From: Devosia yakushimensis
GTDB lineage: Bacteria; Pseudomonadota; Alphaproteobacteria; Rhizobiales; Devosiaceae
NCBI RefSeq assembly: GCF_030159855.1
Contig: NZ_BSNG01000001.1
Location: forward strand, 1,240,001-1,304,000
Direction of reading: 5' to 3'
Length of the DNA stretch: 64,000 nucleotides
How positions within the stretch are numbered: the first letter of the stretch is position 1; each line of letters opens with the position of its first letter. Positions 32,737 to 42,702 of the stretch are shown here, piece after piece. A program made the position numbers and the translations under genes. Under the pieces are notes generated by a model, which was given only the letters and a program-made list of their open reading frames with translations, was not told the DNA's origin and did no database searches.

Positions 32737-32763
32737 TCGGCACAACAGAACCGAATTTGAGGG

Positions 32764-32791
32764 AAGGGGGCCGCAAGGCTCCCTTTTCTTT
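32764..32791 (+). terminator. Terminator after rpoC
   Basis: AAGGGGGCC pairs with GGCTCCCTT (one G-U) around a GCAA loop and is followed by TTCTTTT. It ends the rpoBC transcript. Confidence 0.8.
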
Positions 32792-32910
32792 TGGCGCTAT
32801 GCCCTTGGCCCGCCATTCTGTGCATTGTCAACGAACTGCCATTTGCCCGTAGCGGAGCCGACACGTAGCCGCGCTAGCACGCGGATCGCTTCCCTTTCCG
32901 GAGACGATCC

Positions 32911-34209
32911 ATGACCAAGATGACGCTGCTTGCCGCGCTTGCCGTCGCGATGCTTTCGACTTCCGCCTTCGCCCAGACCCAATTCGACGCCACGCTCAAG
33001 GCGCATGCCCAGCTTCCGGCGCAGACTTTCGTGCCCGCTCCGGCTGATGCGCCCTATGGCCTCTCCATGTCGGGGCGCTTTACCTCCGGCACCCGCGTCG
33101 AGACGCCCTATGGCTGGGCCAATCCGGCATCAGGCATTGCCATGCCATTCCCCGGCCAGCCCGTGCAGGGCATGTCCGGCATCCGTTCGCTGGGCGATGA
33201 CCGCTTCCTGCTGTTGACCGACAACGGCTTCGGCAACAAGGCCAATTCCTCCGACGCCATGCTGATGTTCAACATCATGAAGATGGATTGGGAAACCGGC
33301 AAAGTCGGCATCGAACGCACCGTGTTCCTCAAGGATCCCAACCGCGTCGTGCCGTTCCCGATCGTCACCGAGCATAGCGACAGCCGCTACCTCACCGGCG
33401 CCGATTTCGATCCCGAATCCATCCAGCCGGTGGGCGACCATTACTGGATTGGCGACGAGTTCGGCCCCTGGCTGATCGAAGTTGATGCCGATGGCGTGGT
33501 GCTGCAGGTCGTCGCCACCAATCCGGGCGGTGTGGACTACAAGTCGCCGGACAACCAGTTCGTCTCGACCCCGGCTGCTGGCGCCGTGGTAACCGGCGTC
33601 AATACCGGCCGTTCGGGCGGTTACGAGGGCATGGCGCAGTCGATGGATGGCAAGACACTTTATCCGCTGCTGGAAAAGCCGTTCTACGACGAAGAGGCCA
33701 AGGCCCTCGAACTCATCGACGGCAAGCCGGTCCTGCGCATGCTGGAATTCGATGTCGCCGGCGCGAGCTGGAACGACAAGATCCGCTACTATCCGCTCGA
33801 AGACGCCACCCATGCGATCGGCGATTTCAACATCATCGATGGCACCCGCGGGCTGATCATCGAGCGCGACAATAATGAAGGCGACGATGGCCGCGAAAAA
33901 GCCGCCGCCTTCAAGCGCGTCTACCTCGTCGATCTGGAAAAGGCCGATGCGAATGGCGTGTTGGAAAAGCTGGCCTATATCGACCTGATGGCCATCAAGG
34001 ACCCCGATGGCATTGCGCCGCGCGGCACCAAGGACGGCGTCTTCACCTTCCCCTTCGTGACCATTGAAGATGTCGACCTGGTCGATCCGACCACCATCGT
34101 CGTCGCCAATGACAACAACTATCCCGGCTCGACAGGCCGCGAAGCCGGCCGTGCCGACGACAACGAGTACATCCTGCTCGACGTCGCCGACTTCCTCAAG
34201 GCCGAGTAA
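32911..34209 (+). CDS. Secreted esterase-like/phytase-domain protein
   Basis: The 432-residue protein has a signal peptide (TKMTLLAALAVAMLSTSAFAQ) and the esterase-like activity of phytase domain (PF13449 type). Typical features are QGMSGIRSLGDDRFLLLTDNGFG near the start, GADFDPESIQP, DHYWIGDEFGPWLIEVDADG, and a C-terminal VVANDNNYPGS. The fold is a beta-propeller; activity may be phosphoesterase-like but is unproven. It lies 65 bases upstream of a second, shorter member. Confidence 0.82.
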   Translation: MTKMTLLAALAVAMLSTSAFAQTQFDATLKAHAQLPAQTFVPAPADAPYGLSMSGRFTSGTRVETPYGWANPASGIAMPFPGQPVQGMSGIRSLGDDRFLLLTDNGFGNKANSSDAMLMFNIMKMDWETGKVGIERTVFLKDPNRVVPFPIVTEHSDSRYLTGADFDPESIQPVGDHYWIGDEFGPWLIEVDADGVVLQVVATNPGGVDYKSPDNQFVSTPAAGAVVTGVNTGRSGGYEGMAQSMDGKTLYPLLEKPFYDEEAKALELIDGKPVLRMLEFDVAGASWNDKIRYYPLEDATHAIGDFNIIDGTRGLIIERDNNEGDDGREKAAAFKRVYLVDLEKADANGVLEKLAYIDLMAIKDPDGIAPRGTKDGVFTFPFVTIEDVDLVDPTTIVVANDNNYPGSTGREAGRADDNEYILLDVADFLKAE

Positions 34210-34274
34210 TCGCACCACGCGCGGCCGGGTAGGGCAGTCCTTCCCGGCCAAGCCATTTCACAGGAGCCTTTGCC

Positions 34275-35360
34275 ATGAAGAATATCCTAGCGCCGTGCCT
34301 GATCGGCCTGGCCACTCTGATTGCCGCGCCCGCCCTGGGCCAGGACGCGCCGTTCAAGGTCGAGCTGCTCGGCTCGATCACCCTGCCGACCGGCCTTTCT
34401 ATCGCCGGCGAGGAATTCGGCGGTATTTCCGGCCTCGACTATGATCCGGCAGCCGACATCTATTACGCCATCTCCGACGACCGCTCGCAGAATGCGCCCG
34501 CACGCTTCTATACCCTGCGCCTCAAGGCCGATGCCGAGGGCGTGCATGGCGTCGATATCGTCGCCAGCCACCTGCTGCGCGATGCCGCCGGCAATATCTT
34601 CCCGGCCAAGGGCATCGACCCCGAGTCGATCCGCTATAACGCTGCCACCCGCACGATTTTCTGGACCACCGAGAATGACGTGGCCGGCAATCCGGGCGTC
34701 TATGAATCGCGCCTGGACGGCAGCTTCCTGCGTGCCTTGGCCGTGCCGGATTACTATAAGCCGACCGCCGATGGCTCGTCGGGCATCTATGGTAACCTGG
34801 CCTTTGAAAGCCTGGCTATTTCCGCCGATGGCACATTGGTGCTGGCCGGCACGGAAAATGCCCTGGCCCAGGATGGCGCCAAGGCGACGCTCGAAGCGGG
34901 CAGCCCCTCGCGCATCATCTCGTTCGACATTGCCAGCGGTCAGCCAACCGCCGAGCAGATCTACGAGACCGGCCTAATCCACGCCAAGGCCACGGCCGAG
35001 CCGCCCTATAATGACAATGGCCTCTCCGAATTCATGGTGTTCGACGACAGCCACCTGCTCGCCGTCGAACGCTCCTTCGCCGCAGGCCTGGGCAATGAGA
35101 TCAATTTCTATCTCGTCGACCTGTCCGGGGCGACCAATGTCAATGGCAGACCCTCGATCAAGGGCGAGACCGTTGAGCCGGCCGCCAAGCAGCGTGTGTT
35201 CAAGATCGGGGAAGGGGACTTCGACCTCGATATCGACAATATCGAATCCGTGACCTTCGGCCCCGAGATCGATGGCAAGCGCACGCTGGTCATTGCCTCG
35301 GACAATAATTTCAATCCCAACGGCCAGTTTACCCAGTTCGTGGTCTTCACGCTGAACTAG
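34275..35360 (+). CDS. Secreted esterase-like/phytase-domain protein (second copy)
   Basis: The 361-residue product has a signal peptide (KNILAPCLIGLATLIAAPALG) and the same domain type as its neighbour: FGGISGLDYDPAADIYYAISDDRSQ, GIDPESIRYN, LAFESLAISADGTLVLAGTEN, and a terminal VIASDNNFNPNGQ. AGGAG precedes the ATG. It is clearly related in plan to the upstream gene but of a different subgroup and length, so the pair is an old rather than a recent duplication. Confidence 0.82.
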   Translation: MKNILAPCLIGLATLIAAPALGQDAPFKVELLGSITLPTGLSIAGEEFGGISGLDYDPAADIYYAISDDRSQNAPARFYTLRLKADAEGVHGVDIVASHLLRDAAGNIFPAKGIDPESIRYNAATRTIFWTTENDVAGNPGVYESRLDGSFLRALAVPDYYKPTADGSSGIYGNLAFESLAISADGTLVLAGTENALAQDGAKATLEAGSPSRIISFDIASGQPTAEQIYETGLIHAKATAEPPYNDNGLSEFMVFDDSHLLAVERSFAAGLGNEINFYLVDLSGATNVNGRPSIKGETVEPAAKQRVFKIGEGDFDLDIDNIESVTFGPEIDGKRTLVIASDNNFNPNGQFTQFVVFTLN

Positions 35361-35384
35361 GCACGCAGCCTGACGCCAGAATGC

Positions 35385-35408
35385 AAAAGGGGCCGAACGG
35401 CCCCTTTT
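35385..35408. terminator. Bidirectional terminator
   Basis: A perfect 11-bp inverted repeat (AAAAGGGGCCG with CGGCCCCTTTT) has a 2-base centre. It gives a GC stem with a T-run in both directions and serves the rightward phytase-domain gene and the leftward YbjN-domain gene. Confidence 0.85.
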
Positions 35409-35433
35409 CGTTGTCGCTCATGTCGCGATGCGG

Positions 35434-35901
35434 TCAGCTCTCGTAGCCGACATGATCGGCGAACTGCTCGACCACCATCTTCCAGAGCGCGAACTGGGAA
35501 TCGAGATATTCGGCGCTGATGCCCTGGACCATGTCGAGGTCCATTTCCACGCAGGCATCCTTGTCCTGGTCGAGATAGGCGCGGCTGAAACGCTTGTTGA
35601 AGTTCCAGTCGTTGATCTCTTCGAGCGTCGGCTTGATATCGAGGAAGCCGAGATAGAAATTCAGGTCCTCGCAATTCTTGTTGTTGGTGCAATTGCGGAA
35701 ATAGACCTGATAGCTGACGCCGCCAATCTTGCCGGTGATCTGGGGGTCGCCGTTGGACTGTTTGGTCATCGATGCCGAGCCATAATTCTTGGCGACCGCG
35801 AGGATGTCCTCGGTATTGGCGCCGGTCAGCGTCTGCGCTTGCGCGGATACCGAAAGAGCCAGGGCGAGAGTCGCGCCGGCGAGCATTGGAACGAATTTCA
35901 T
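35434..35901 (-). CDS. Secreted YbjN-domain protein
   Basis: The 155-residue protein has a signal peptide (KFVPMLAGATLALALSVSAQA) and a domain resembling YbjN/type III chaperone-like sensory proteins: TEDILAVAKNYGSASM, GGVSYQVYFRNC, LNFYLGF, then NKRFSRAYLDQDKDACVEMD. The pair of cysteines in RNCTNNKNC may form a disulphide. YbjN-like domains are small alpha/beta folds often linked to stress or motility, but this secreted form has no known role. Confidence 0.75.
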   Translation of the reverse strand: MKFVPMLAGATLALALSVSAQAQTLTGANTEDILAVAKNYGSASMTKQSNGDPQITGKIGGVSYQVYFRNCTNNKNCEDLNFYLGFLDIKPTLEEINDWNFNKRFSRAYLDQDKDACVEMDLDMVQGISAEYLDSQFALWKMVVEQFADHVGYES

Positions 35902-36406
35902 TATTATATTCTCCCTTGTCCGGCTCTCTATATGGCCGGCGGTTCAATGGGGACCGATATCGATCAGCGGGGCGATGCTACACGTTTCGCCATGACCCGA
36001 AAATGACCGTTCGGCAAAATCGGCATGGGGCAGGGGCCGGGCATGGATTTCCACCCGCCTAGTCACGGATGAGAAAGCATTGCAAGTCTGTGCATGGCTC
36101 CACCACGGATTTTTCATGAAAGAATCCTTGACGGGGCGAGTCATCGGTTCTAAACAGCGCCTACCTTAGCGGTCGGTCGTGAATGTCACACCGGGTCCCT
36201 GCCATCTAGCGCGGGAATCCAGGACACTCAAACACACTGTCGGGTAGTTAGACGAAGTAAATCCTTGTGCGCATGACTGCGACCGGTTTCCGGTGGTGGT
36301 CCGCTGCAATTAAGGCGCCGCCGTATTCCCTGATAGGGATCGGATGAGCGCCGTTTTGGTTTGCTTGTCTAGACCGAAAACTATTTTGGACGATGGAAAG
36401 AGCGCA
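35902..36406. other. Long leader and promoter region of the str operon
   Basis: These 505 bases separate the leftward YbjN gene from rpsL. A strong promoter candidate is at 36128-36156 (separate entry). The predicted leader is about 240 bases long, with a short ACCGG/CCGGT hairpin near 36282-36294. No gene is supported. Confidence 0.5.
36128..36156 (+). promoter_or_regulatory. Candidate sigma70 promoter of rpsL-rpsG-fusA-tuf
   Basis: TTGACG (36128-36133) and TAAACA (36151-36156) are separated by 17 bases. The predicted start is near 36163. This is one of the best -35/-10 pairs in the window. Confidence 0.6.
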
Positions 36407-36778
36407 ATGCCCACCATTAATCAGCTGATCCGCAAACCACGCGCCAGCAAGCCAAAGCGGAACAAGGTTCCGGCCATGGAAGCAAATCCGCAAAAGCGCG
36501 GCGTTTGCTCTCGTGTGTATACGACGACCCCGAAGAAGCCGAACTCGGCTCTGCGCAAGGTCGCCAAGGTTCGCCTGACCAATCAGCGCGAAGTGATTTC
36601 GTATATCCCGGGTGAAGGCCACAACCTGCAGGAGCACTCCGTGGTCCTGATCCGTGGTGGCCGCGTTCGTGACCTTCCCGGCGTTCGTTATCACGTGCTC
36701 CGCGGCGTTCTCGACACGCAGAGCGTCAAGGACCGCAAGCAACGCCGTTCGAAGTACGGCGCGAAGCGTCCGAAGTAA
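36407..36778 (+). CDS. rpsL: 30S ribosomal protein S12 with Arg88
   Basis: The 123-residue S12 aligns with E. coli without gaps over the decoding-centre loops. K43 in TTPKKPNSALRK is wild type. Position 88, in RGGRVRDLPGVRYH, is Arg (codon CGT, 36668-36670) where E. coli has Lys; substitutions here, including Lys to Arg, cause streptomycin resistance in E. coli and Mycobacterium. I start it at MPTINQL, the conserved N-terminus. It opens the str operon with rpsG 12 bases after its stop. Confidence 0.98.
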   Translation: MPTINQLIRKPRASKPKRNKVPAMEANPQKRGVCSRVYTTTPKKPNSALRKVAKVRLTNQREVISYIPGEGHNLQEHSVVLIRGGRVRDLPGVRYHVLRGVLDTQSVKDRKQRRSKYGAKRPK

Positions 36779-36790
36779 GGAGATCGAGAT

Positions 36791-37261
36791 ATGTCCCGTC
36801 GTCACCGCGCAGAAAAACGCGAAGTTATTCCGGACGCCAAGTATGGCGATCTCGTCCTGACCAAGTTCATGAACTCGCTCATGAAGGACGGCAAGAAGTC
36901 GGCTGCCGAAAGCATCGTCTATGGTGCCTTCGACATCGTCGAGTCCAAGAGCAAGCAGGATCCGGTCACCGTGTTCCACACCGCGCTCGACAACATCCGC
37001 CCTGCGGTTGAAGTCCGTTCGCGCCGTGTTGGTGGTGCCACCTACCAGGTTCCGGTTGAAGTCCGTGCCGACCGTCAGCAGGCCCTGGCCATTCGCTGGC
37101 TGATCGAATCCGCCCGCAAGCGCGGCGAGAACACCATGCGCGAGCGCCTTTCGGGCGAGCTCATGGATGCTCTCAATGGCCGCGGCCAGGCCGTCAAGAA
37201 ACGCGAAGATACGCACCGTATGGCTGACGCCAACCGTGCCTTCTCGCACTACCGCTGGTAG
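36791..37261 (+). CDS. rpsG: 30S ribosomal protein S7
   Basis: The 156-residue protein begins MSRRHRAEKREVIPDAKYGD and contains the S7 signature and the beta-hairpin region (VRSRRVGGATYQVPVEVR). S7 organises the 3' major domain of 16S rRNA. AGGAG lies about eight bases before the start. Second gene of the str operon. Confidence 0.97.
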   Translation: MSRRHRAEKREVIPDAKYGDLVLTKFMNSLMKDGKKSAAESIVYGAFDIVESKSKQDPVTVFHTALDNIRPAVEVRSRRVGGATYQVPVEVRADRQQALAIRWLIESARKRGENTMRERLSGELMDALNGRGQAVKKREDTHRMADANRAFSHYRW

Positions 37262-37273
37262 TAGGAGCGCCCA

Positions 37274-39364
37274 ATGGCACGCGAATATCCGATCAATCTG
37301 TATCGTAACTTCGGCATCATGGCTCACATCGATGCTGGCAAGACGACCACGACTGAACGCATCCTCTACTACACCGGCAAGTCCCATAAGATCGGCGAAG
37401 TCCATGACGGCGCCGCGACCATGGACTGGATGGAGCAGGAGCAGGAACGCGGCATCACCATCACTTCGGCTGCGACCACCACGTTCTGGAAGTCGCGCGA
37501 AGGCGTGATGCATCGCTTCAACATCATCGACACCCCCGGCCACGTGGACTTCACCATTGAAGTCGAGCGTTCGCTGCGCGTGCTCGACGGTGCCGTCGCG
37601 CTGCTGGATGCCAATGCCGGCGTTGAGCCTCAGACGGAAACCGTCTGGCGCCAGGCCGACAAGTACCATGTTCCGCGTCTCATCTTCGTCAACAAGATGG
37701 ACAAGATCGGCGCCGACTTCTACCGCTGCGTGGAAATGATCGGTTCGCGTCTTGGCGCCAAGGGCATTCCCGTTCAGCTGCCGATCGGCGCCGAGAACGA
37801 GTTCAAGGGCGTTGTCGACCTCATCGAGATGAATGCTCTGGTGTGGCGCAACGAAGAGCTGGGCGCTCAGTGGGACGTCGTGGAAATCCCGGCCGACCTC
37901 AAGGAAAAGGCCGAGCAGTACCGCGAAGCCATGATCGAGGCCGCCGTCGAGATGGACGACGCCGCGATGGAAGCCTATCTCAACGGCGAAATGCCGAACA
38001 ACGACACGATCCGTCGCTTGCTGCGTCAGGGCGTCATCGGCACCAAGTTCTTCCTGGTGTTCGCTGGCTCGGCCTTCAAGAACAAGGGCGTGCAGCCTCT
38101 GCTGGATGGCGTTATCGACTTCCTGCCGTCGCCGATCGACGTTCCGGCTATCCAGGGTATCGATGCCCGCACCGAAGAGCCGATCGAGCGTCACGCCGAC
38201 GACAACGAGCCGCTCTCCATGCTGGCCTTCAAGATCGCCAACGACCCGCATATGGGTACGCTGACCTTCTGCCGCATCTACTCGGGCAAGCTCGAGCAGG
38301 GCATGATGCTGGAGAACACCGTCAAGGAAAAGCGCGAGCGTATCGGTCGCCTCTTCCAGATGCATGCCAATTCCCGCGAGCAGATCACGGAAGCCTTTGC
38401 CGGCGACATCGTGGCTATCGTTGGCCTGAAGGACACCACCACTGGTGACACCCTCTGTGCCAGCAATTCGCAGGTTATCCTGGAGCGCATGATTTTCCCC
38501 GAGCCGGTTATCGACATCTCGGTGGAACCCAAGTCCAAGGCCGACCAGGAAAAGATGGGCCTCGCGCTCAATCGTCTGGCTGCCGAGGATCCGTCCTTCC
38601 GCGTCAAGACCGACGAAGAATCCGGCCAGACCATCATTTCGGGCATGGGCGAACTTCACCTCGACATTCTCGTCGACCGTATGCGTCGCGAGTTCAAGGT
38701 CGAGGCCAATATCGGTCAGCCGCAGGTGGCTTACCGCGAAACCATCACCAAGCAGGCCAATGTGGACTATACCCACAAGAAGCAGTCGGGTGGTTCGGGC
38801 CAGTTCGCTCGCGTCAAGCTCACCGTTGAGCCGGGCGAAGTTGGCAAGGGTCTGGAATTCGTCAACGCCGTCGTCGGCGGTTCGGTGCCTAAGGAATACA
38901 TTCCTGGCGTCGAAAAGGGCGTGAAGTCGGTCATGTCGGCCGGTCCGTTGATCGGGTTCCCGATCGTGGACGTTAAGGTGACGTTGACCGAAGGCGCTTA
39001 TCACGACGTCGACTCTTCGGTTCTGGCCTTCGAAATCGCCGGTCGTGCAGGCTTCAACGAAGCTCTGCGCAAGGCGGCTCCGAAGATCCTTGAGCCGATC
39101 ATGAAGGTTGAAGTTGTCACGCCTGAAGATTACATGGGCGATGTCATCGGCGACCTGAATTCCCGGCGCGGTCAGATCCACGGCACTGAAAGCCGTGGCG
39201 TCCTCCAGGTCGTGAATGCCTATGTTCCGCTCGCGAACATGTTTGGGTACGTGAACTCGCTGCGCTCCATGAGCCAGGGTCGTGCACAGTACACCATGAC
39301 GTTCGACCATTACGAGCAGGTTCCGCAGGCGGTCGCCGACGAAGTCCAGGCCAAGTACGCCTAA
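37274..39364 (+). CDS. fusA: Elongation factor G
   Basis: The 696-residue GTPase has G1 (AHIDAGKTTTTERI), G3 (DTPGHVDF) and G4 (NKMDKIGADF), the switch I motif RGITITSAATT, and domains II-V through GYVNSLRSMSQGRAQY near the C-terminus. It drives translocation on the ribosome. It begins 12 bases after rpsG and is followed by tuf. Confidence 0.98.
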   Translation: MAREYPINLYRNFGIMAHIDAGKTTTTERILYYTGKSHKIGEVHDGAATMDWMEQEQERGITITSAATTTFWKSREGVMHRFNIIDTPGHVDFTIEVERSLRVLDGAVALLDANAGVEPQTETVWRQADKYHVPRLIFVNKMDKIGADFYRCVEMIGSRLGAKGIPVQLPIGAENEFKGVVDLIEMNALVWRNEELGAQWDVVEIPADLKEKAEQYREAMIEAAVEMDDAAMEAYLNGEMPNNDTIRRLLRQGVIGTKFFLVFAGSAFKNKGVQPLLDGVIDFLPSPIDVPAIQGIDARTEEPIERHADDNEPLSMLAFKIANDPHMGTLTFCRIYSGKLEQGMMLENTVKEKRERIGRLFQMHANSREQITEAFAGDIVAIVGLKDTTTGDTLCASNSQVILERMIFPEPVIDISVEPKSKADQEKMGLALNRLAAEDPSFRVKTDEESGQTIISGMGELHLDILVDRMRREFKVEANIGQPQVAYRETITKQANVDYTHKKQSGGSGQFARVKLTVEPGEVGKGLEFVNAVVGGSVPKEYIPGVEKGVKSVMSAGPLIGFPIVDVKVTLTEGAYHDVDSSVLAFEIAGRAGFNEALRKAAPKILEPIMKVEVVTPEDYMGDVIGDLNSRRGQIHGTESRGVLQVVNAYVPLANMFGYVNSLRSMSQGRAQYTMTFDHYEQVPQAVADEVQAKYA

Positions 39365-39418
39365 CTATAAACTGAAACGAAAGGTTGGCCTCCGGGCTGA
39401 CGAATACGGAGAAAAGCG

Positions 39419-40609
<1,191 letters not shown>

Positions 40610-40625
40610 GCCTTATTGAGACATT

Positions 40626-40653
40626 CGCGGCGCGCGGATTAACGCGCGCCGCG
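40626..40653 (+). terminator. Strong hairpin between tuf and rpsJ
   Basis: A perfect 11-bp GC stem (CGCGGCGCGCG with CGCGCGCCGCG) has a 6-base loop GATTAA. The following ATCCATTTTCG is only partly T-rich, so it may attenuate rather than fully stop transcription into the S10 operon. Confidence 0.6.
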
Positions 40654-40678
40654 ATCCATTTTCGTCAGGATTTACAAG

Positions 40679-40987
40679 ATGAACGGTCAAAATATTCGCA
40701 TCCGGCTCAAGGCGTTTGACCATCGCGTGCTCGACACTTCGACCCGCGAGATTGTCAACACCGCCAAGCGCACGGGCGCGCAGGTTCGCGGCCCCATCCC
40801 GCTGCCGACGCGAATCGACAAATTTACCGTGAACCGCTCGCCGCATATCGATAAGAAGGCACGCGAGCAGTTCGAGATTCGGACCCACAAGCGTCTTCTG
40901 GACATCGTGGACCCGACTCCCCAGACGGTCGATGCTTTGATGAAGCTCGATCTCGCCGCCGGCGTCGACGTCGAAATCAAGCTCTAA
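40679..40987 (+). CDS. rpsJ: 30S ribosomal protein S10
   Basis: The 102-residue protein (IRIRLKAFDHRVLDTSTREI, then GPIPLPTRIDKFTVNRSPH) is complete S10, which also binds NusG and NusB. It opens the S10-spc block. The start has AGGA nine bases upstream. rplC follows after 85 bases. Confidence 0.97.
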   Translation: MNGQNIRIRLKAFDHRVLDTSTREIVNTAKRTGAQVRGPIPLPTRIDKFTVNRSPHIDKKAREQFEIRTHKRLLDIVDPTPQTVDALMKLDLAAGVDVEIKL

Positions 40988-41072
40988 ACTACGAAGAGTT
41001 TCCGCGCATACCGCCAAAAGGGTCCTCTGAAACCATGACCCGGTATCGCGCCAAGAGAGAAGGTAATAACCG

Positions 41073-41774
41073 ATGCGTTCTGGATTGATCGCACAGAAGC
41101 TGGGCATGACCCGCATTTTCACAGAGGACGGCTCGCACGTTCCTGTGACGGTGCTGAGCTTGCAGAACTGCCAGGTGGTGGGCCAGCGGACCGCTGATAA
41201 GGATGGCTATGTCGCGCTGCAGCTCGGCGCTGGACAGGCCAAGGCCAAGAACACAACCAAGGCAGAGCGCGGCCAGTTCGCAATTGCCAAGGTCGAGCCC
41301 AAGCGCCATGTCGCGGAATTCCGCGTCGACGAGTCCAACCTCATCGAGGTTGGGGCGACGCTGCAGGCTGACCATTTCGTCGAAGGCCAGCTGGTGGACG
41401 TCACCGGTACTTCGATCGGTAAGGGTTTTGCCGGCGGTATGAAGCGTTGGAACTTCGGCGGCCTGCGTGCTTCGCACGGCGTGTCGGTGTCGCACCGCTC
41501 GATCGGTTCTACCGGTGGCCGTCAGGACCCGGGTAAGACCTTCAAGAACAAGAAGATGCCGGGCCACATGGGCGATCGTCGCATCACCACGCAGAACGTC
41601 AAGGTCGTCAAGACCGACGTCGAGCGCGGGCTGATCATGATCCAGGGTTCGGTTCCCGGCGCCAAGGGCGCCTGGATCATGGTCAAGGACGCTGTCAAGA
41701 AGCCTGCTCCCAAGGACGCCCAGTTCCCGGGTTCGTTCAAGGCCGCTGCAGACGTTGCAGGGGAAGCGAAATAA
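41073..41774 (+). CDS. rplC: 50S ribosomal protein L3
   Basis: The 233-residue protein begins MRSGLIAQKLGMTRIF and has the central extension (SHRSIGSTGGRQDPGKTFK) whose Gln is methylated by PrmB in enteric bacteria. The C-terminus is longer than in E. coli (209 aa) and Ala/Lys-rich, as in other alphaproteobacteria. It overlaps rplD by one base. Confidence 0.97.
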   Translation: MRSGLIAQKLGMTRIFTEDGSHVPVTVLSLQNCQVVGQRTADKDGYVALQLGAGQAKAKNTTKAERGQFAIAKVEPKRHVAEFRVDESNLIEVGATLQADHFVEGQLVDVTGTSIGKGFAGGMKRWNFGGLRASHGVSVSHRSIGSTGGRQDPGKTFKNKKMPGHMGDRRITTQNVKVVKTDVERGLIMIQGSVPGAKGAWIMVKDAVKKPAPKDAQFPGSFKAAADVAGEAK

Positions 41775-42394
41775 TGGAACTCCAGGTTACAACTCTCGAC
41801 GGTAAGTCGGCTGGCAAGGTTACCCTTGCCGATGACGTGTTCGGTCTCGAGGTCCGTCCGGACATCCTGCACCGCATGGTCCGTTACCAGCAGCTCAAGG
41901 CGATGGCCGGTACGCACGATGTCAAGCATCGTTCGGAAGGCGTGCGCACGGGCAAGAAGTTCGTGAAGCAGAAGGGTTCGGGCGGCGCTCGCCATGGCGA
42001 TCGCAAGGCTCCCCAGTTCCGTGGTGGTGGCCGTGCATTCGGTCCGACCCCGCGTAGCCACGCGATCGACCTGCCCAAGAAGGTCCGCGTCCTGGCGCTC
42101 AAGCATGCCCTGTCGGCCAAGGCCAAGGCAGGCGAGCTGATCGTGCTGGACAGCGTCACGACTTCGGCTCCGAAGACTGCTGCCCTGCGCACCACCTTCG
42201 GCAAGCTGGAATGGCTGAACGCGCTGATCATCGATGGCGCCGCTGTCGACCAGAATTTCGCTCTGGCCGCTCGCAACATCCCGCATATCGACGTGCTGCC
42301 GGTGCAGGGGATCAACGTTGTGTCGATCCTCAAGCGCAACAAGCTCGTCCTGACCAAGGCAGCGCTCGAAGCGCTGGAAGCGAGGTTCGCATGA
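41774..42394 (+). CDS. rplD: 50S ribosomal protein L4
   Basis: The 206-residue protein contains the tunnel-wall extension (KKFVKQKGSGGARHGDRKAPQ) and the globular domain. In enteric bacteria L4 also represses the S10 operon. Overlaps at both ends (TAATG with rplC, ATGA with rplW) show translational coupling. Confidence 0.97.
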   Translation: MELQVTTLDGKSAGKVTLADDVFGLEVRPDILHRMVRYQQLKAMAGTHDVKHRSEGVRTGKKFVKQKGSGGARHGDRKAPQFRGGGRAFGPTPRSHAIDLPKKVRVLALKHALSAKAKAGELIVLDSVTTSAPKTAALRTTFGKLEWLNALIIDGAAVDQNFALAARNIPHIDVLPVQGINVVSILKRNKLVLTKAALEALEARFA

Positions 42395-42684
42395 ACAAGC
42401 TCAGCGCTTACGACATCGTCCGCAATCCTGTCGTGACTGAAAAGTCCACGATGGCTTCGGAAAATAACCAGGTCGTATTCGACGTGGCGATCGATGCCAA
42501 CAAGACCGAGATCAAGGCTGCCGTCGAGCAGCTCTTCTCGGTCAAGGTCAAGGCCGTCAACACTCTCGTCCGCAAGGGCAAGGTGAAGCGGTTCCGTGGC
42601 CACATCGGTACGCGCAACGACGTCAAGAAGGCCGTTGTGACCCTCGTCGACGGCCAGTCGATCGATATTTCGACCGGCCTCTAA
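42391..42684 (+). CDS. rplW: 50S ribosomal protein L23
   Basis: This 97-residue protein (LSAYDIVRNPVVTEKST) is L23, which forms the docking site for trigger factor and SRP at the tunnel exit. I start it at the ATG at 42391, overlapping rplD by 4 bases; the longer frame upstream lies within rplD. Confidence 0.96.
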   Translation: MNKLSAYDIVRNPVVTEKSTMASENNQVVFDVAIDANKTEIKAAVEQLFSVKVKAVNTLVRKGKVKRFRGHIGTRNDVKKAVVTLVDGQSIDISTGL

Positions 42685-42702
42685 GGGACAAGAGACAGAC
42701 AA

